Below, piece by piece: positions 1 through 7,118 of a DNA stretch of 9,998 nt. Within the stretch, counting starts at the first letter, position 1. Each line of letters opens with the position of its first letter. The notes under the pieces are model-generated. The model did not search any database and was not told the DNA's origin. It was given only the letters and a program-made list of their open reading frames with translations. Source of the DNA: Clostridia bacterium (GTDB lineage Bacteria; Bacillota; Clostridia; Oscillospirales; CAG-272); NCBI GenBank assembly GCA_024404435.1, contig JAKSPW010000030.1, positions 1 to 9,998 on the forward strand, given 5' to 3'. The position numbers and the translations under genes are program-made.

Positions 1-21
1 TTACCAACGCACGGAAAAGAC

Positions 22-1434
22 ATGTTTGACAGTCTGGAACCAAAGATCCCCGCGCGGAAGGCTCTTGTCGGCACGCTCCGCGAAAAGTACGCTTACGCGT
101 CCGTGCTCGCCGTAGCCGATGACGCGCGCTCGTGGAGAGTCGGCAGAAGCGGAGTGAACATCCGCTCCGGCAGCTTCGGCGGCGGCACCGGATTCGTCGT
201 GCGCGTCTTCGACAAGGTCGGCTGCGCCGAGTACTCTTTCAACGAATTCTCCGAAGAGAAAATCGGTGATATAGTCTCCGCTATCGACGAAAGGATAGCC
301 GCGCAGACGGCAAATCTGCCCGATGGCATCACGCCGCTCCCGACGCCGATCCCGAAGGACGAGCCGGCGCGCCTCAAAAAGTCTACGCCTTATAAGGTCG
401 ACCCGAGAGAGCTCGGCGACGAGGCGATAATCGAAAAGCTCAGAAAGACGCGCGAAAAGGGACTTGAAACAGAGGGCATCCTCGACGTCATCGTGAACGC
501 AAGCTACCGCGCGTGCAGAAAGATATTCATCTCCGAAAACCGCGAGCTCGATCAGACGCTCATGTGGACCTGCGGCGCGATCGCCGCTCTCGCTTCCCGC
601 GGCGAGGAGATCAAGGACGCATACCGTCCGTACTCCGTTCTCGGCGGCGCTGAGGTCTTCGACACGATGGAGGACGACGTGACGAGCGTCACGAAGACCG
701 CGCTCGAGCTTCTCGCATCCGAGCCCATCGTCCCCGGCGAGTACGACTGCGTGTGCGACCCCGCGACGACAGGCATGATCGTCCACGAGGCGTTCGGCCA
801 CGGCGTCGAGATGGATATGTTCGTCAAGGACAGAGCTCTCGCGCGTGAATACATGAACGATACCGTCGCAAGCTGCCACGTCACGATGCACGACGGCGCG
901 GCTGTCGACGAGGCGGCGACCTACTTCTTCGACGACGAGGGAACGCTCACGGGCGACACGGTAGTCATCGATCACGGCACGCTGAAGGGAGGCTTCGTAG
1001 ACGCTCTGAGCGCCGCGAGACTCGGAGTCGAGCCCACCGGCAACGGCAGACGCGAGAGCTACGAGAGAAAAGTCTACACCCGCATGACGAACACCTATTT
1101 CGAGGGCGGAAACGCGACGAAAGAAGAGATGATCGCTTCGATCGGCTACGGCTTCCTGCTCGAGAGCCCGTCGAGCGGCATGGAGGACCCGAAGAACTGG
1201 GGCATCCAGTGCATGGTCTCGATCGCGCGCGAGATAAAGGACGGCCGTCTGACCGGAAAGATCTTCTCCCCGATCGTGCTGACCGGCTACGTTCCGGACC
1301 TACTCAAGTCCGTCTCGATGATGTCGGGCGAGGTCGAGCTGTCCGGCAGCGGCTACTGCGGCAAGGGACACAAGGAATGGGTCAAGGTCTCCGACGGCGG
1401 CCCGTACATGAAGGCAAAGATAAGGCTCGGTTAA
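22..1434 (+). CDS. tldD: TldD-family zinc metallopeptidase subunit
   Basis: Catalytic subunit of the TldD/TldE heterodimeric peptidase, a cytoplasmic enzyme known to degrade or trim unfolded or modified peptides (in Escherichia coli it matures microcin B17 and cleaves CcdA). The protein is 470 aa, close to the usual size of about 480. The family HExxxH zinc motif is visible as HEAFGH at residues 255-260. A second conserved segment, RMTNT, lies at 354-358, and the cysteine expected as third zinc ligand is in GYCGKG (Cys446) near the C-terminus. The N-terminal segment YASVLAVADD resembles clostridial members. The ATG at 22 has only a weak GGAAA upstream, and the frame stays open to base 1, so the true start could lie upstream of the window. 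It is followed by tldE after a gap of 15 bases, so the pair is almost certainly translated together. Family assignment is firm; the physiological substrate is unknown. Confidence 0.95.
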   Translation: MFDSLEPKIPARKALVGTLREKYAYASVLAVADDARSWRVGRSGVNIRSGSFGGGTGFVVRVFDKVGCAEYSFNEFSEEKIGDIVSAIDERIAAQTANLPDGITPLPTPIPKDEPARLKKSTPYKVDPRELGDEAIIEKLRKTREKGLETEGILDVIVNASYRACRKIFISENRELDQTLMWTCGAIAALASRGEEIKDAYRPYSVLGGAEVFDTMEDDVTSVTKTALELLASEPIVPGEYDCVCDPATTGMIVHEAFGHGVEMDMFVKDRALAREYMNDTVASCHVTMHDGAAVDEAATYFFDDEGTLTGDTVVIDHGTLKGGFVDALSAARLGVEPTGNGRRESYERKVYTRMTNTYFEGGNATKEEMIASIGYGFLLESPSSGMEDPKNWGIQCMVSIAREIKDGRLTGKIFSPIVLTGYVPDLLKSVSMMSGEVELSGSGYCGKGHKEWVKVSDGGPYMKAKIRLG

Positions 1435-1440
1435 GGAGGA
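1433..1440 (+). promoter_or_regulatory. Strong Shine-Dalgarno site for tldE
   Basis: AAGGAGGA overlaps the tldD stop codon (1432-1434). Its distance of 9 bases to the ATG at 1450, against 3 bases to the GTG at 1444, decides the start of tldE in favour of the ATG. Confidence 0.8.
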
Positions 1441-1449
1441 CGCGTGAAA

Positions 1450-2724
1450 ATGTTTGAAAAAATAATCGAAATCCTCAAAAAATCTTCCGCCGACGCATGG
1501 CGTCTCACGGAAAAAACGGAAGAAACGGGCGAGCTCTTCTTCGTGAAGCATCAGCTCGACACGAGAAGGATCAAAGATACGCATAAATTCTCCGTCACCG
1601 TCTTCAAGGACGGCGAGGCGGGAGGAAATAAATTGCGCGGCTGCACGGACACGGAGATCCTTCCGTCCGACGGAGAAGACGAGATCGAGAGACGGATCGC
1701 TGACGCCGTCTACGCCGCGGGATTCGCGATGAATCCGTACTACGAGCTCGCAGACGCCGTCACGGCACCCAAAATAAAGAAGACGGGAAGCCTCGCGGAA
1801 GACGGGATCGCCGTCTCGATCGGCAAAATGGCGAAGGCTCTCTTCGCTCCCGACGTGAGAGAGGATGCTTTCCTCAACTCCGCGGAGATCTTCGGCCACA
1901 AGAGATCCGTCAGGATCGTCACGTCCGCAGGCACCGACGTCAGCTACACCGACGCCGAGGTCAAGGGCGAATTCGTCGTCCAGTGCAAGGAGCCCGAGGA
2001 CGTCGAGATGTACCACGACTTCAAGTACGACTCGTGCGACACCGACGCGCTCTCGGAAAAGGTCGCGGAGGCGCTCGACTTCGTCGCTGACCGCGCAAAG
2101 GCGGAAAAAGTGCTGAAAAGCGGAAAATACGACCTCGTGCTCTGCGGCGCGGAGGTCGAAGAGGTGCTCGGCTATTACGCCGAGAGGGCAAACGCAGCGA
2201 TGATCTTCCCGCACTACTCGACGTGGAAGGCAGGCGACGACGTTCAGGGCGAGACGACGGGCGAAAAGCTCGCGCTGACGCTCACGGCAACGAGTCCGTA
2301 CAGCTCCGAGGGCATCGCGATGAAGGATCTGCCGCTCGTGAGAGACGGCAAGCTCGAAAACGTCTTCGGCACGACACAGTTCTGCCGCTACCTCGGCATA
2401 ACGCCGACGGGCAACCACTCGAAGCTCACCTGCGAGAACGCGGGAACGCTCTCTTTTGAAGAGATGAAGCGTGAAAACTGCCTCGTGGCAGTCGCTTTCT
2501 CCGACTTCCAGATGGATTCGTTCTCCGGCCACTTCGGAGGCGAGATCAGACTTGCGTATCTGATCGCGGACGGAAAAATCACACCCGTCACGGGCGGCTC
2601 CGTCAACGGAAGCCTGCTCGAAGCACAGAAAAGCCTCGTCTTCTCGACTGACAGATATAAGTCGGCTTCGTTCGACGGACCGTACGCCCTCAAGATGAAG
2701 GACGTCGCCGTCGCTGGCCTCTGA
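1450..2724 (+). CDS. tldE: TldE/PmbA-family peptidase partner subunit
   Basis: Non-catalytic partner of TldD (also called PmbA). In the family it completes the substrate tunnel of the heterodimer while lacking its own zinc site. I find no HExxxH in this 424-aa protein. The C-terminal half carries the family pattern: FSGHFGGEI, then a strand ending VTGGSVNGSL, and a Gly/Asn-rich TPTGNHSK segment. Two in-frame starts exist: GTG at 1444 and ATG at 1450. The SD AAGGAGGA (1433-1440) is only 3 bases from the GTG but 9 from the ATG, so I chose the ATG. The SD overlaps the tldD stop codon, consistent with coupling. The family is clear; the N-terminal half is more divergent than the C-terminal half, as is normal for TldE. 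Confidence 0.92.
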   Translation: MFEKIIEILKKSSADAWRLTEKTEETGELFFVKHQLDTRRIKDTHKFSVTVFKDGEAGGNKLRGCTDTEILPSDGEDEIERRIADAVYAAGFAMNPYYELADAVTAPKIKKTGSLAEDGIAVSIGKMAKALFAPDVREDAFLNSAEIFGHKRSVRIVTSAGTDVSYTDAEVKGEFVVQCKEPEDVEMYHDFKYDSCDTDALSEKVAEALDFVADRAKAEKVLKSGKYDLVLCGAEVEEVLGYYAERANAAMIFPHYSTWKAGDDVQGETTGEKLALTLTATSPYSSEGIAMKDLPLVRDGKLENVFGTTQFCRYLGITPTGNHSKLTCENAGTLSFEEMKRENCLVAVAFSDFQMDSFSGHFGGEIRLAYLIADGKITPVTGGSVNGSLLEAQKSLVFSTDRYKSASFDGPYALKMKDVAVAGL

Positions 2725-2756
2725 AACATTAAAATCATTTAACGGAGGAAAAAACC

Positions 2757-3566
2757 ATGAAAAAAATCACAGCACTTTTACTCGCAGCGATGATGATCCT
2801 TGCACTTGCTGCCTGCGGCGGAAAAACCGAATCCGACACGCAGAAGGAAACCGATGAGCCGAAGGTGACCGCAGAAGACACCGAGGATATCGAAGACACC
2901 GAGGATATCGAAGATACCGAGGAAATCGAAGACACCGAAGACGTCGACACCGTCGACACAGAGTTCCCTGAGGGCGATCCCGCCGAATACGGCAGAGAGT
3001 TCTGGGAAGAGAAGTACCCGGGCGAGAACATATGCCCGTTCTACATCGACGAAGACGGAACCGAGCGCAGCTATTACTGGGTATCCGGCGCGGACGGCTG
3101 GGACGGCACGATCGGAACGTGGATCGAGCAGCCCTTCAACTGGAACGGCTGGCACAAGACCGACGACGGCAGCATCGTGAACGAGGACGAAACGCTGAAG
3201 ATCACCGACGACTGGGCAAACGGCGACGAGGGTCTGTCGAGCTGCTGCACGGTCACCACCGAGCCGTACGACAAGGACAGCACGGAAACGGCAGATGCCG
3301 GAGAAGTGAGCGAGGAGTGGCCGTTCGCGGACTACGAAAAGCCCGAGAACTGCGAGATCGACGAGATCGAGGATTACGGCTCATTTGCAAAGGTCTACGT
3401 GAAATGGGACAGCAAGGACGCCGCAATGGAGTATAAAGAAGCTCTCGGTCTGAGCGGCGGAACGACTGCCGACATCGACGGTGCTTATGAGTACAACAGC
3501 TCCAAGGTCATGATCTCCTATTCCGAGACGAGTGAGCTTGCAAACTTTATCGTAATATACGAGTAA
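2757..3566 (+). CDS. Acidic lipoprotein of unknown function with DTEDIE repeats
   Basis: Predicted surface lipoprotein of 269 aa, function not recognised. The N-terminus has a lipoprotein signal: KK, a hydrophobic stretch, and the lipobox LAAC with the lipidated Cys at residue 20. A very acidic linker follows, with four copies of a DTEDIE-type hexapeptide at residues 41-64. Residues about 75-165 form a tryptophan- and aromatic-rich domain (YYWVSGADGWDG, NWNGWH) with a CC pair at 163-164. A second acidic linker leads to a small C-terminal domain (about 195-269, with VYVKW, a helix DAAMEYKEAL and beta strands), like the compact alpha/beta ends seen in other clostridial lipoproteins. GGAGG at 2744-2748 is well placed for the ATG. 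The gene lies 32 bases after tldE with no terminator between, so cotranscription is possible, and it ends before the hairpin at 3620-3653. Confidence 0.85.
   Translation: MKKITALLLAAMMILALAACGGKTESDTQKETDEPKVTAEDTEDIEDTEDIEDTEEIEDTEDVDTVDTEFPEGDPAEYGREFWEEKYPGENICPFYIDEDGTERSYYWVSGADGWDGTIGTWIEQPFNWNGWHKTDDGSIVNEDETLKITDDWANGDEGLSSCCTVTTEPYDKDSTETADAGEVSEEWPFADYEKPENCEIDEIEDYGSFAKVYVKWDSKDAAMEYKEALGLSGGTTADIDGAYEYNSSKVMISYSETSELANFIVIYE
2877..2948 (+). repeat. 18-bp tandem repeat encoding DTEDIE
   Basis: Four in-frame 18-base units at 2877, 2895, 2913 and 2931. The first two are identical; the third differs at two bases (D to E in the fourth residue of the unit); the fourth is more degenerate and ends in DVD, followed by a partial TVDTE. 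The unit length is a multiple of three, so copy changes would keep the lipoprotein in frame. Confidence 0.9.
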
Positions 3567-3580
3567 TATCGCAGGTACTG

Positions 3581-3599
3581 CGGCAGAGTATCTCTGCCG
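3581..3599. other. Short inverted repeat downstream of the acidic lipoprotein gene
   Basis: CGGCAGA (3581-3587) pairs with TCTGCCG (3593-3599) around a 5-base loop, 14 bases after the stop codon. On the plus strand it is followed by an A-rich run rather than T residues, so it is not a canonical terminator. It may protect the transcript 3' end or simply assist the stronger hairpin downstream. Confidence 0.5.
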
Positions 3600-3619
3600 G
3601 TAAAAAATCAAGAAACGAA

Positions 3620-3657
3620 AACGGTTTCCGCGGCTGTCGCCGCGAAAACCGTTTTTT
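3620..3657. terminator. Bidirectional rho-independent terminator between convergent genes
   Basis: A 15-bp stem (3620-3634 with 3639-3653) has one C-A mismatch and a TGTC loop. On the plus strand it ends in a run of six T residues (3652-3657). On the minus strand the bases after the stem read as TTTCG with interspersed T residues, giving a weaker but usable tail. It sits between the stop codons of two convergent lipoprotein genes, at 3566 and 3684, and probably serves both. Confidence 0.88.
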
Positions 3658-3683
3658 CGTTGTTTTTTCCGAAGGGAAAGCTT

Positions 3684-5246
3684 TTATCTTATTTCTCCGT
3701 CCGGCTTTTCCGGAGGCTCTTCACCGAAGCCGTCGGGCTTTTCGGGAGGCTCGCCCATTCCGTCCGTTTTAAGCAGATCCATGACGTCCTCTATCGTCGC
3801 GTCGTCGGGGAGAGACGCGACTTTTTCCTTGAAGTCTTTTATGTCGAAGTCACCGCCGAAGCCGTCGGGTCTCTTTCCGTCGGGCATTCCGGGGCGCTCG
3901 CCGCCCGGTCCGCCGCCGATCTCGCGCGTTACGCTTCCGACCTCGAGCGACTGCTCCTCGCCGTCTACCGTGACCGTGCCGCCGTAATAGTACACGCCGT
4001 CCTCGGAGTCTATCGCGCTGTCGGGCACTCTGATGCCGTTCACGGCGACGTTTCCGCTCTTCAGGACGACGAATCCGTTGGAGTCGACTCCGTCGCCCTC
4101 CGCGCCCTGCGCGGCGTTGACCGTGAGAGAGGCGCCGTCGAAGATCACGACGGAAACGTTGTCCTCGTTCACGTTGATGCCGTCGTCCTCGGAATTGACG
4201 GTGATATCGCCGCCGAGGAAGGCAAGATGCAGCTCGCTGTCAATGCCCTCGAAGCCCGAGTTCACGGTCAGTTTGCCGCCGCCCGTGACGTTCATCGTGA
4301 CGTACGAATAGAGCGCGCCGTCCGTTTTTCTCATCTTTTTCTGAACTTTTATTTCCGAGGTGTCGTCCTCGTTTTTGTACTTCGTCTTGAGCATACGGAA
4401 CACGTTTTTGCCGCTCACGGCGTTCTCCGTGCCGTCCGCGATCACAAGAGTCGCGCCCGCATCCGCGGTGTCGACCTCCGCCGTGTGCTCGTCTTTTTCC
4501 TCCCATGCGTTGTCGCACTCATAGAGGTCGTCGAAGATGATGCCGGGCGCGACGGTGCAGTTTACGTCCGCGCCGTTAAGTATCAGCGTGACCTTCGCCG
4601 TCCCGTCCGTGAACGTTTCGTCCTCGTCACCGAGGTCGATCTTTATCTGACCCGACCACTCGCCGGAGAGGGAGTAGGTCCCCGCCTTCGTGATGTGGAG
4701 GACTCTGTTTTCAGAGGCTTCTTCCTCCGTGTGCATCATCTGCGTCGGGAGAGCGGCGCCGAGCACGGGGAGAGTCGCAAAAATATAGCCGTCGTTCTCG
4801 CCGTCGGAGTAGTACGCCGCCCACTCCGTCTCGCCGTCGTAGTTCACCTTCGTGAACGAGTCCTCGGGCAGGGAGGGATAGTAGTACAGCTCGCTGTCGA
4901 TATACGCCGCCGCGTCGGTGTCGGGCTCACTGCCCGTGTAGTATTCGGCGGGCGCATCCTTCACGTCGGTGTGGGCCGCAGTCGGGTCGCAGTGCCACGT
5001 GTAGTCGAATTCTTCGACGCTCTCGCCGTCGAGGGTCGCCGTGTGTCCCGAGAGCACGATCTCGTGAACGTCGGGCTCCCCGTCCGGCTTTTCGGCCTGA
5101 GGAACGGTCTCGGTTTCCGTCTCCGTCGCGGCAGTCGTTTCCGTTGCCGCCGCGCTTTCCGTGTCGGCGGTTTCACCCGCGCCGCAGGACGCGAGGAGAG
5201 CCGCGCAGAGAACGAGGCTCAGAAGTGTAAAAATAAATCTTTTCAT
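3684..5246 (-). CDS. Cthe_2159-like carbohydrate-binding-domain lipoprotein
   Basis: Predicted cell-surface lipoprotein of 520 aa. The signal peptide ends in the lipobox LLASC with Cys21, followed by a Thr/Glu-rich linker (about 25-50). Residues about 60-185 form an N-terminal region with aromatic motifs (DYTWHCDP, YIDSELYYYP, IFATLPVLGAALP). From about 186 to 425 runs a right-handed beta-helix-like region of short repeats: TVNSGFEGIDSE, GGDITVNSEDDGINVNED, AEGDGVDSNG and SAIDSEDG. These Asp/Gly turns match the Cthe_2159 carbohydrate-binding family (Pfam PF14262), whose founder binds cellulose and acidic sugars with calcium. Residues 444-520 are a Gly/Pro/Asp-rich tail with repeated PEKPDG and RPDGFG motifs. 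The in-frame extension to 5447 is rejected because the ATG at 5244-5246 begins the signal peptide and has AAAGGAGAA upstream. Binding specificity is inferred only; a CotH-like role in spores was considered, but no kinase motif is seen. Confidence 0.85.
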   Translation of the reverse strand: MKRFIFTLLSLVLCAALLASCGAGETADTESAAATETTAATETETETVPQAEKPDGEPDVHEIVLSGHTATLDGESVEEFDYTWHCDPTAAHTDVKDAPAEYYTGSEPDTDAAAYIDSELYYYPSLPEDSFTKVNYDGETEWAAYYSDGENDGYIFATLPVLGAALPTQMMHTEEEASENRVLHITKAGTYSLSGEWSGQIKIDLGDEDETFTDGTAKVTLILNGADVNCTVAPGIIFDDLYECDNAWEEKDEHTAEVDTADAGATLVIADGTENAVSGKNVFRMLKTKYKNEDDTSEIKVQKKMRKTDGALYSYVTMNVTGGGKLTVNSGFEGIDSELHLAFLGGDITVNSEDDGINVNEDNVSVVIFDGASLTVNAAQGAEGDGVDSNGFVVLKSGNVAVNGIRVPDSAIDSEDGVYYYGGTVTVDGEEQSLEVGSVTREIGGGPGGERPGMPDGKRPDGFGGDFDIKDFKEKVASLPDDATIEDVMDLLKTDGMGEPPEKPDGFGEEPPEKPDGEIR

Positions 5247-5250
5247 AGTC

Positions 5251-5259
5251 TTCTCCTTT
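5251..5259 (-). promoter_or_regulatory. Shine-Dalgarno site fixing the beta-helix lipoprotein start
   Basis: On the minus strand AAAGGAGAA ends about 4-6 bases before the ATG at 5244-5246. This, with the lipoprotein signal that begins there, rules out the longer in-frame start at 5447. Confidence 0.8.
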
Positions 5260-5273
5260 ACTGATGTGCCTTT

Positions 5274-5302
5274 ATTATACCCCGCGAAAGTGAAACTTTT
5301 CT
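5274..5302 (-). promoter_or_regulatory. Probable sigma-A promoter of the beta-helix lipoprotein gene
   Basis: On the minus strand a perfect -10 TATAAT lies at 5279-5274, about 28 bases before the start codon. No good -35 hexamer is found at 16-18 bases. Instead the dyad AAAGT-GAA-ACTTT occupies 5287-5299, just upstream of the -10. A weak -35 together with a dyad suggests, but does not prove, that the promoter is regulated. Confidence 0.5.
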
Positions 5303-5449
5303 GACGGGGATGTGAAGACGTCGGGGAAGAATACTGAGTTTTCAGCCCGTATGAGAGAATATAGCTCTCCCGCGCGTGAGGTTTCGGCTTTTCGATATTT
5401 CTGTGTGCAGATGTTCTTGCTGATTTCTCTTTTCCTGCTCTCTTCACTC

Positions 5450-5479
5450 AAAAAAGCACTGCTTTCGCAGTGCTTTTTT
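5450..5479. terminator. Rho-independent terminator of the parvulin gene
   Basis: A perfect 13-bp inverted repeat: AAAAAAGCACTGC (5450-5462), a TTTC loop, and GCAGTGCTTTTTT (5467-5479). On the minus strand it starts 11 bases after the stop of the parvulin gene and ends in six T residues. It is symmetric, so it would also stop plus-strand transcription. Confidence 0.93.
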
Positions 5480-5490
5480 GTTTTTTTCGT

Positions 5491-6987
5491 TTACGCGTCG
5501 ATCATGTCGAGTGCTTTCTCGACGGAAGTTACGACGTACTGAGCCTTTGCTTCTTCGTTTGCCTTGTCAACGGCTGCGTCGCGGAGATTCGTCTTGATCT
5601 CGGACTTCCAGCTCGTGTCGCCTGCTGCTACGTAGTAGACGATGTGCCAGCCGTAATCTTTGGATTCGATGAAGTCGTAGTCACCGGCTTTTCTGCTGCC
5701 GTCAAAGAGCCACTCGTCATATTCCGTGATGAAGCTTCCCTGTGCGACGTCTTCGTACAGACCGCCGTTCTCGGCAGAGCCCGGATCCTCAGAGTACTCT
5801 TTTGCAAGTGCGATGAGGTCTTCTTCCTTGGCGCCGTCGGCGACCCACTTGTCGTAGATCTTGCGAGGCTCGGTGTCGTTTTCGTAAGTGCTGTGGTTGA
5901 AGAGGACGTGTCTCGTATCGGCGGAAGCGATGCTCTCGTCTCTTGCTCTCGATTCGGTCACGAGGATAACGGTGAACACGCCGTTCTCTTCGTCGTCAAA
6001 TTCCTTGACGTCGCCCTTGTTTGCCGTGAAGATCCACGCGCTCTTTTCGTCGGAGCTGTTAAGCGTTGCGCCCTTCTTCGTGAGCTGGGGGATGGCGGAC
6101 TCGATGTCCTCGTCGGAGAGATTCATGGAATTCTTCAGGTAAGCCTTGACTGCAGCGGTGAAGCTTTCCTCATCCGTGCAGGCAGCGAGCTTCTCGGCGC
6201 CTTCTCTTGCCGTCTTGATGGCAGCAGCCTTCGTTGCTTCATCGGGCTCGATCTCGTTGCCCTCTTCGTCCTTCTCGGCCTCGGGGAGCACGTCCTTATA
6301 ATCGAATGCGAACGTGAGGTAGCTTGCTCTGTCGTAGGTATCCTTGTGTGCTTCGTATTCCTTTTCGAGCGTTTCATCGGAAACGTCGACTGCGTCGGAG
6401 ATCGACTGCGAATACTTGTCGGCGAGGACGGAGAGCTCAGCGCAGTGTCTGAGGTCGCTTTCGTTTACTGTCAGACCGTACATTGCTCTGATGTAGTTCT
6501 TGAGGGAGTAGTTGTTGGCTTCCGCACTTTCGGCGATGCCGTCGACGTAAGCGTCGATGGAATCGTAATCCTCGTCGTCAAGCTCGATGCCGGCAGCCTT
6601 GGCTGCTTCGCATCTGCTGAGGATGTCGGACGCGGAGTCGACTGCCTGACCCATGAAGTAGTCGTACCAGGTGCCCTCTGCCATGTCGCAGTTCTGGTTC
6701 TTGAGAGAGACGCCCTTCTTAATGCCGAGGTCGATTCCGAACTGGCTGTACAGGCTGTTCATGTTCTGATAGGTGCTGTAGAAGAAATACGACATGTCGG
6801 AAGCGGAGAACGAGAAGTTTTCCGTCTCGAGAGCCGTCGTTTTGCGTTCCTTGATGCCGGAGTCTGCAAGCGAGTTGTAGACCGTAAGTCCGATGAGGAG
6901 TGCGGCGACGACTACGACTGCCGCGATGATGAGTACCTTCTTGAGTACTTCCTTGCTGTCTGTTTTCTTAATGTTTTTCTTGCTCAC
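5491..6987 (-). CDS. Membrane-anchored parvulin-type peptidylprolyl isomerase
   Basis: Extracytoplasmic foldase of the PpiC/PrsA/SurA type, 498 aa, which should catalyse prolyl cis-trans isomerisation on secreted proteins. A lysine-rich cytoplasmic N-terminus is followed by one membrane segment (about 17-35) acting as an uncleaved anchor; no lipobox is present, unlike PrsA. Residues 50-210 resemble a SurA-type helical chaperone region. The parvulin domain at about 356-455 shows TRHVLF (His360), LAKEYSEDPGSAENGG (394-409) and GWHIVYY (His448). A more degenerate parvulin-like unit seems to lie at about 218-346, ending AWIFTANKGDVKEF then VFTVILVTES. The start is a GTG at 6985-6987 with AAAGGCGG at 6998-7005 upstream. 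It is probably monocistronic: its own promoter at 7040-7067 and a terminator directly after its stop. Surface lipoproteins encoded nearby are plausible clients, but that is inference. Confidence 0.88.
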   Translation of the reverse strand: MSKKNIKKTDSKEVLKKVLIIAAVVVVAALLIGLTVYNSLADSGIKERKTTALETENFSFSASDMSYFFYSTYQNMNSLYSQFGIDLGIKKGVSLKNQNCDMAEGTWYDYFMGQAVDSASDILSRCEAAKAAGIELDDEDYDSIDAYVDGIAESAEANNYSLKNYIRAMYGLTVNESDLRHCAELSVLADKYSQSISDAVDVSDETLEKEYEAHKDTYDRASYLTFAFDYKDVLPEAEKDEEGNEIEPDEATKAAAIKTAREGAEKLAACTDEESFTAAVKAYLKNSMNLSDEDIESAIPQLTKKGATLNSSDEKSAWIFTANKGDVKEFDDEENGVFTVILVTESRARDESIASADTRHVLFNHSTYENDTEPRKIYDKWVADGAKEEDLIALAKEYSEDPGSAENGGLYEDVAQGSFITEYDEWLFDGSRKAGDYDFIESKDYGWHIVYYVAAGDTSWKSEIKTNLRDAAVDKANEEAKAQYVVTSVEKALDMIDA

Positions 6988-7039
6988 TTTTATGTGACCG
7001 CCTTTCGTGGTTTGTGTCTATCGGTAATGATACTCTGCT

Positions 7040-7067
7040 ATTATACCATATTTTCGCAAAGTTTCAA
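7040..7067 (-). promoter_or_regulatory. Near-consensus sigma-A promoter for the parvulin gene
   Basis: On the minus strand, -35 TTGAAA (7067-7062) and a perfect -10 TATAAT (7045-7040) are 16 bases apart, with an extended -10 TG one base upstream of the -10. A-tracts at about 7071-7087 just upstream of the -35 look like an UP element. The predicted transcript would start near 7033 and give a leader of about 45 bases before the GTG start. Confidence 0.8.
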
Positions 7068-7118
7068 ATACTTTTTCCGTTTTTTTTCAAAAAATGGGGA
7101 TTTTCAGCTTCCGCGCCG

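Noticed and set aside
1..975. A long minus-strand open frame opposite tldD
   Set aside because: It mirrors tldD codons, with Arg/Val/Asp-biased content and no motif.
1300..2532. A 410-codon minus-strand open frame opposite tldD/tldE
   Set aside because: It spans the tldD-tldE junction and has no recognisable domain; it is an antisense shadow.
3660..5264. A 534-codon open frame on the plus strand opposite the beta-helix lipoprotein gene
   Set aside because: It is rich in Arg, Val and His without domains and has no SD. The opposite strand has a signal peptide, a lipobox and recognisable repeats. It is a shadow caused by GC-rich codon use.
5247..5447. N-terminal extension of the beta-helix lipoprotein by 67 codons
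   Set aside because: It would bury the lipoprotein signal peptide internally and cross the -10 box and the AAAGGAGAA ribosome site of the shorter start.
7071..7118. An A/T-rich segment with a TTTTTT-C-AAAAAA palindrome after the HlyD-like gene as a terminator
   Set aside because: The stem is only A-T pairs without a GC core. It fits better as an UP element of the parvulin promoter.
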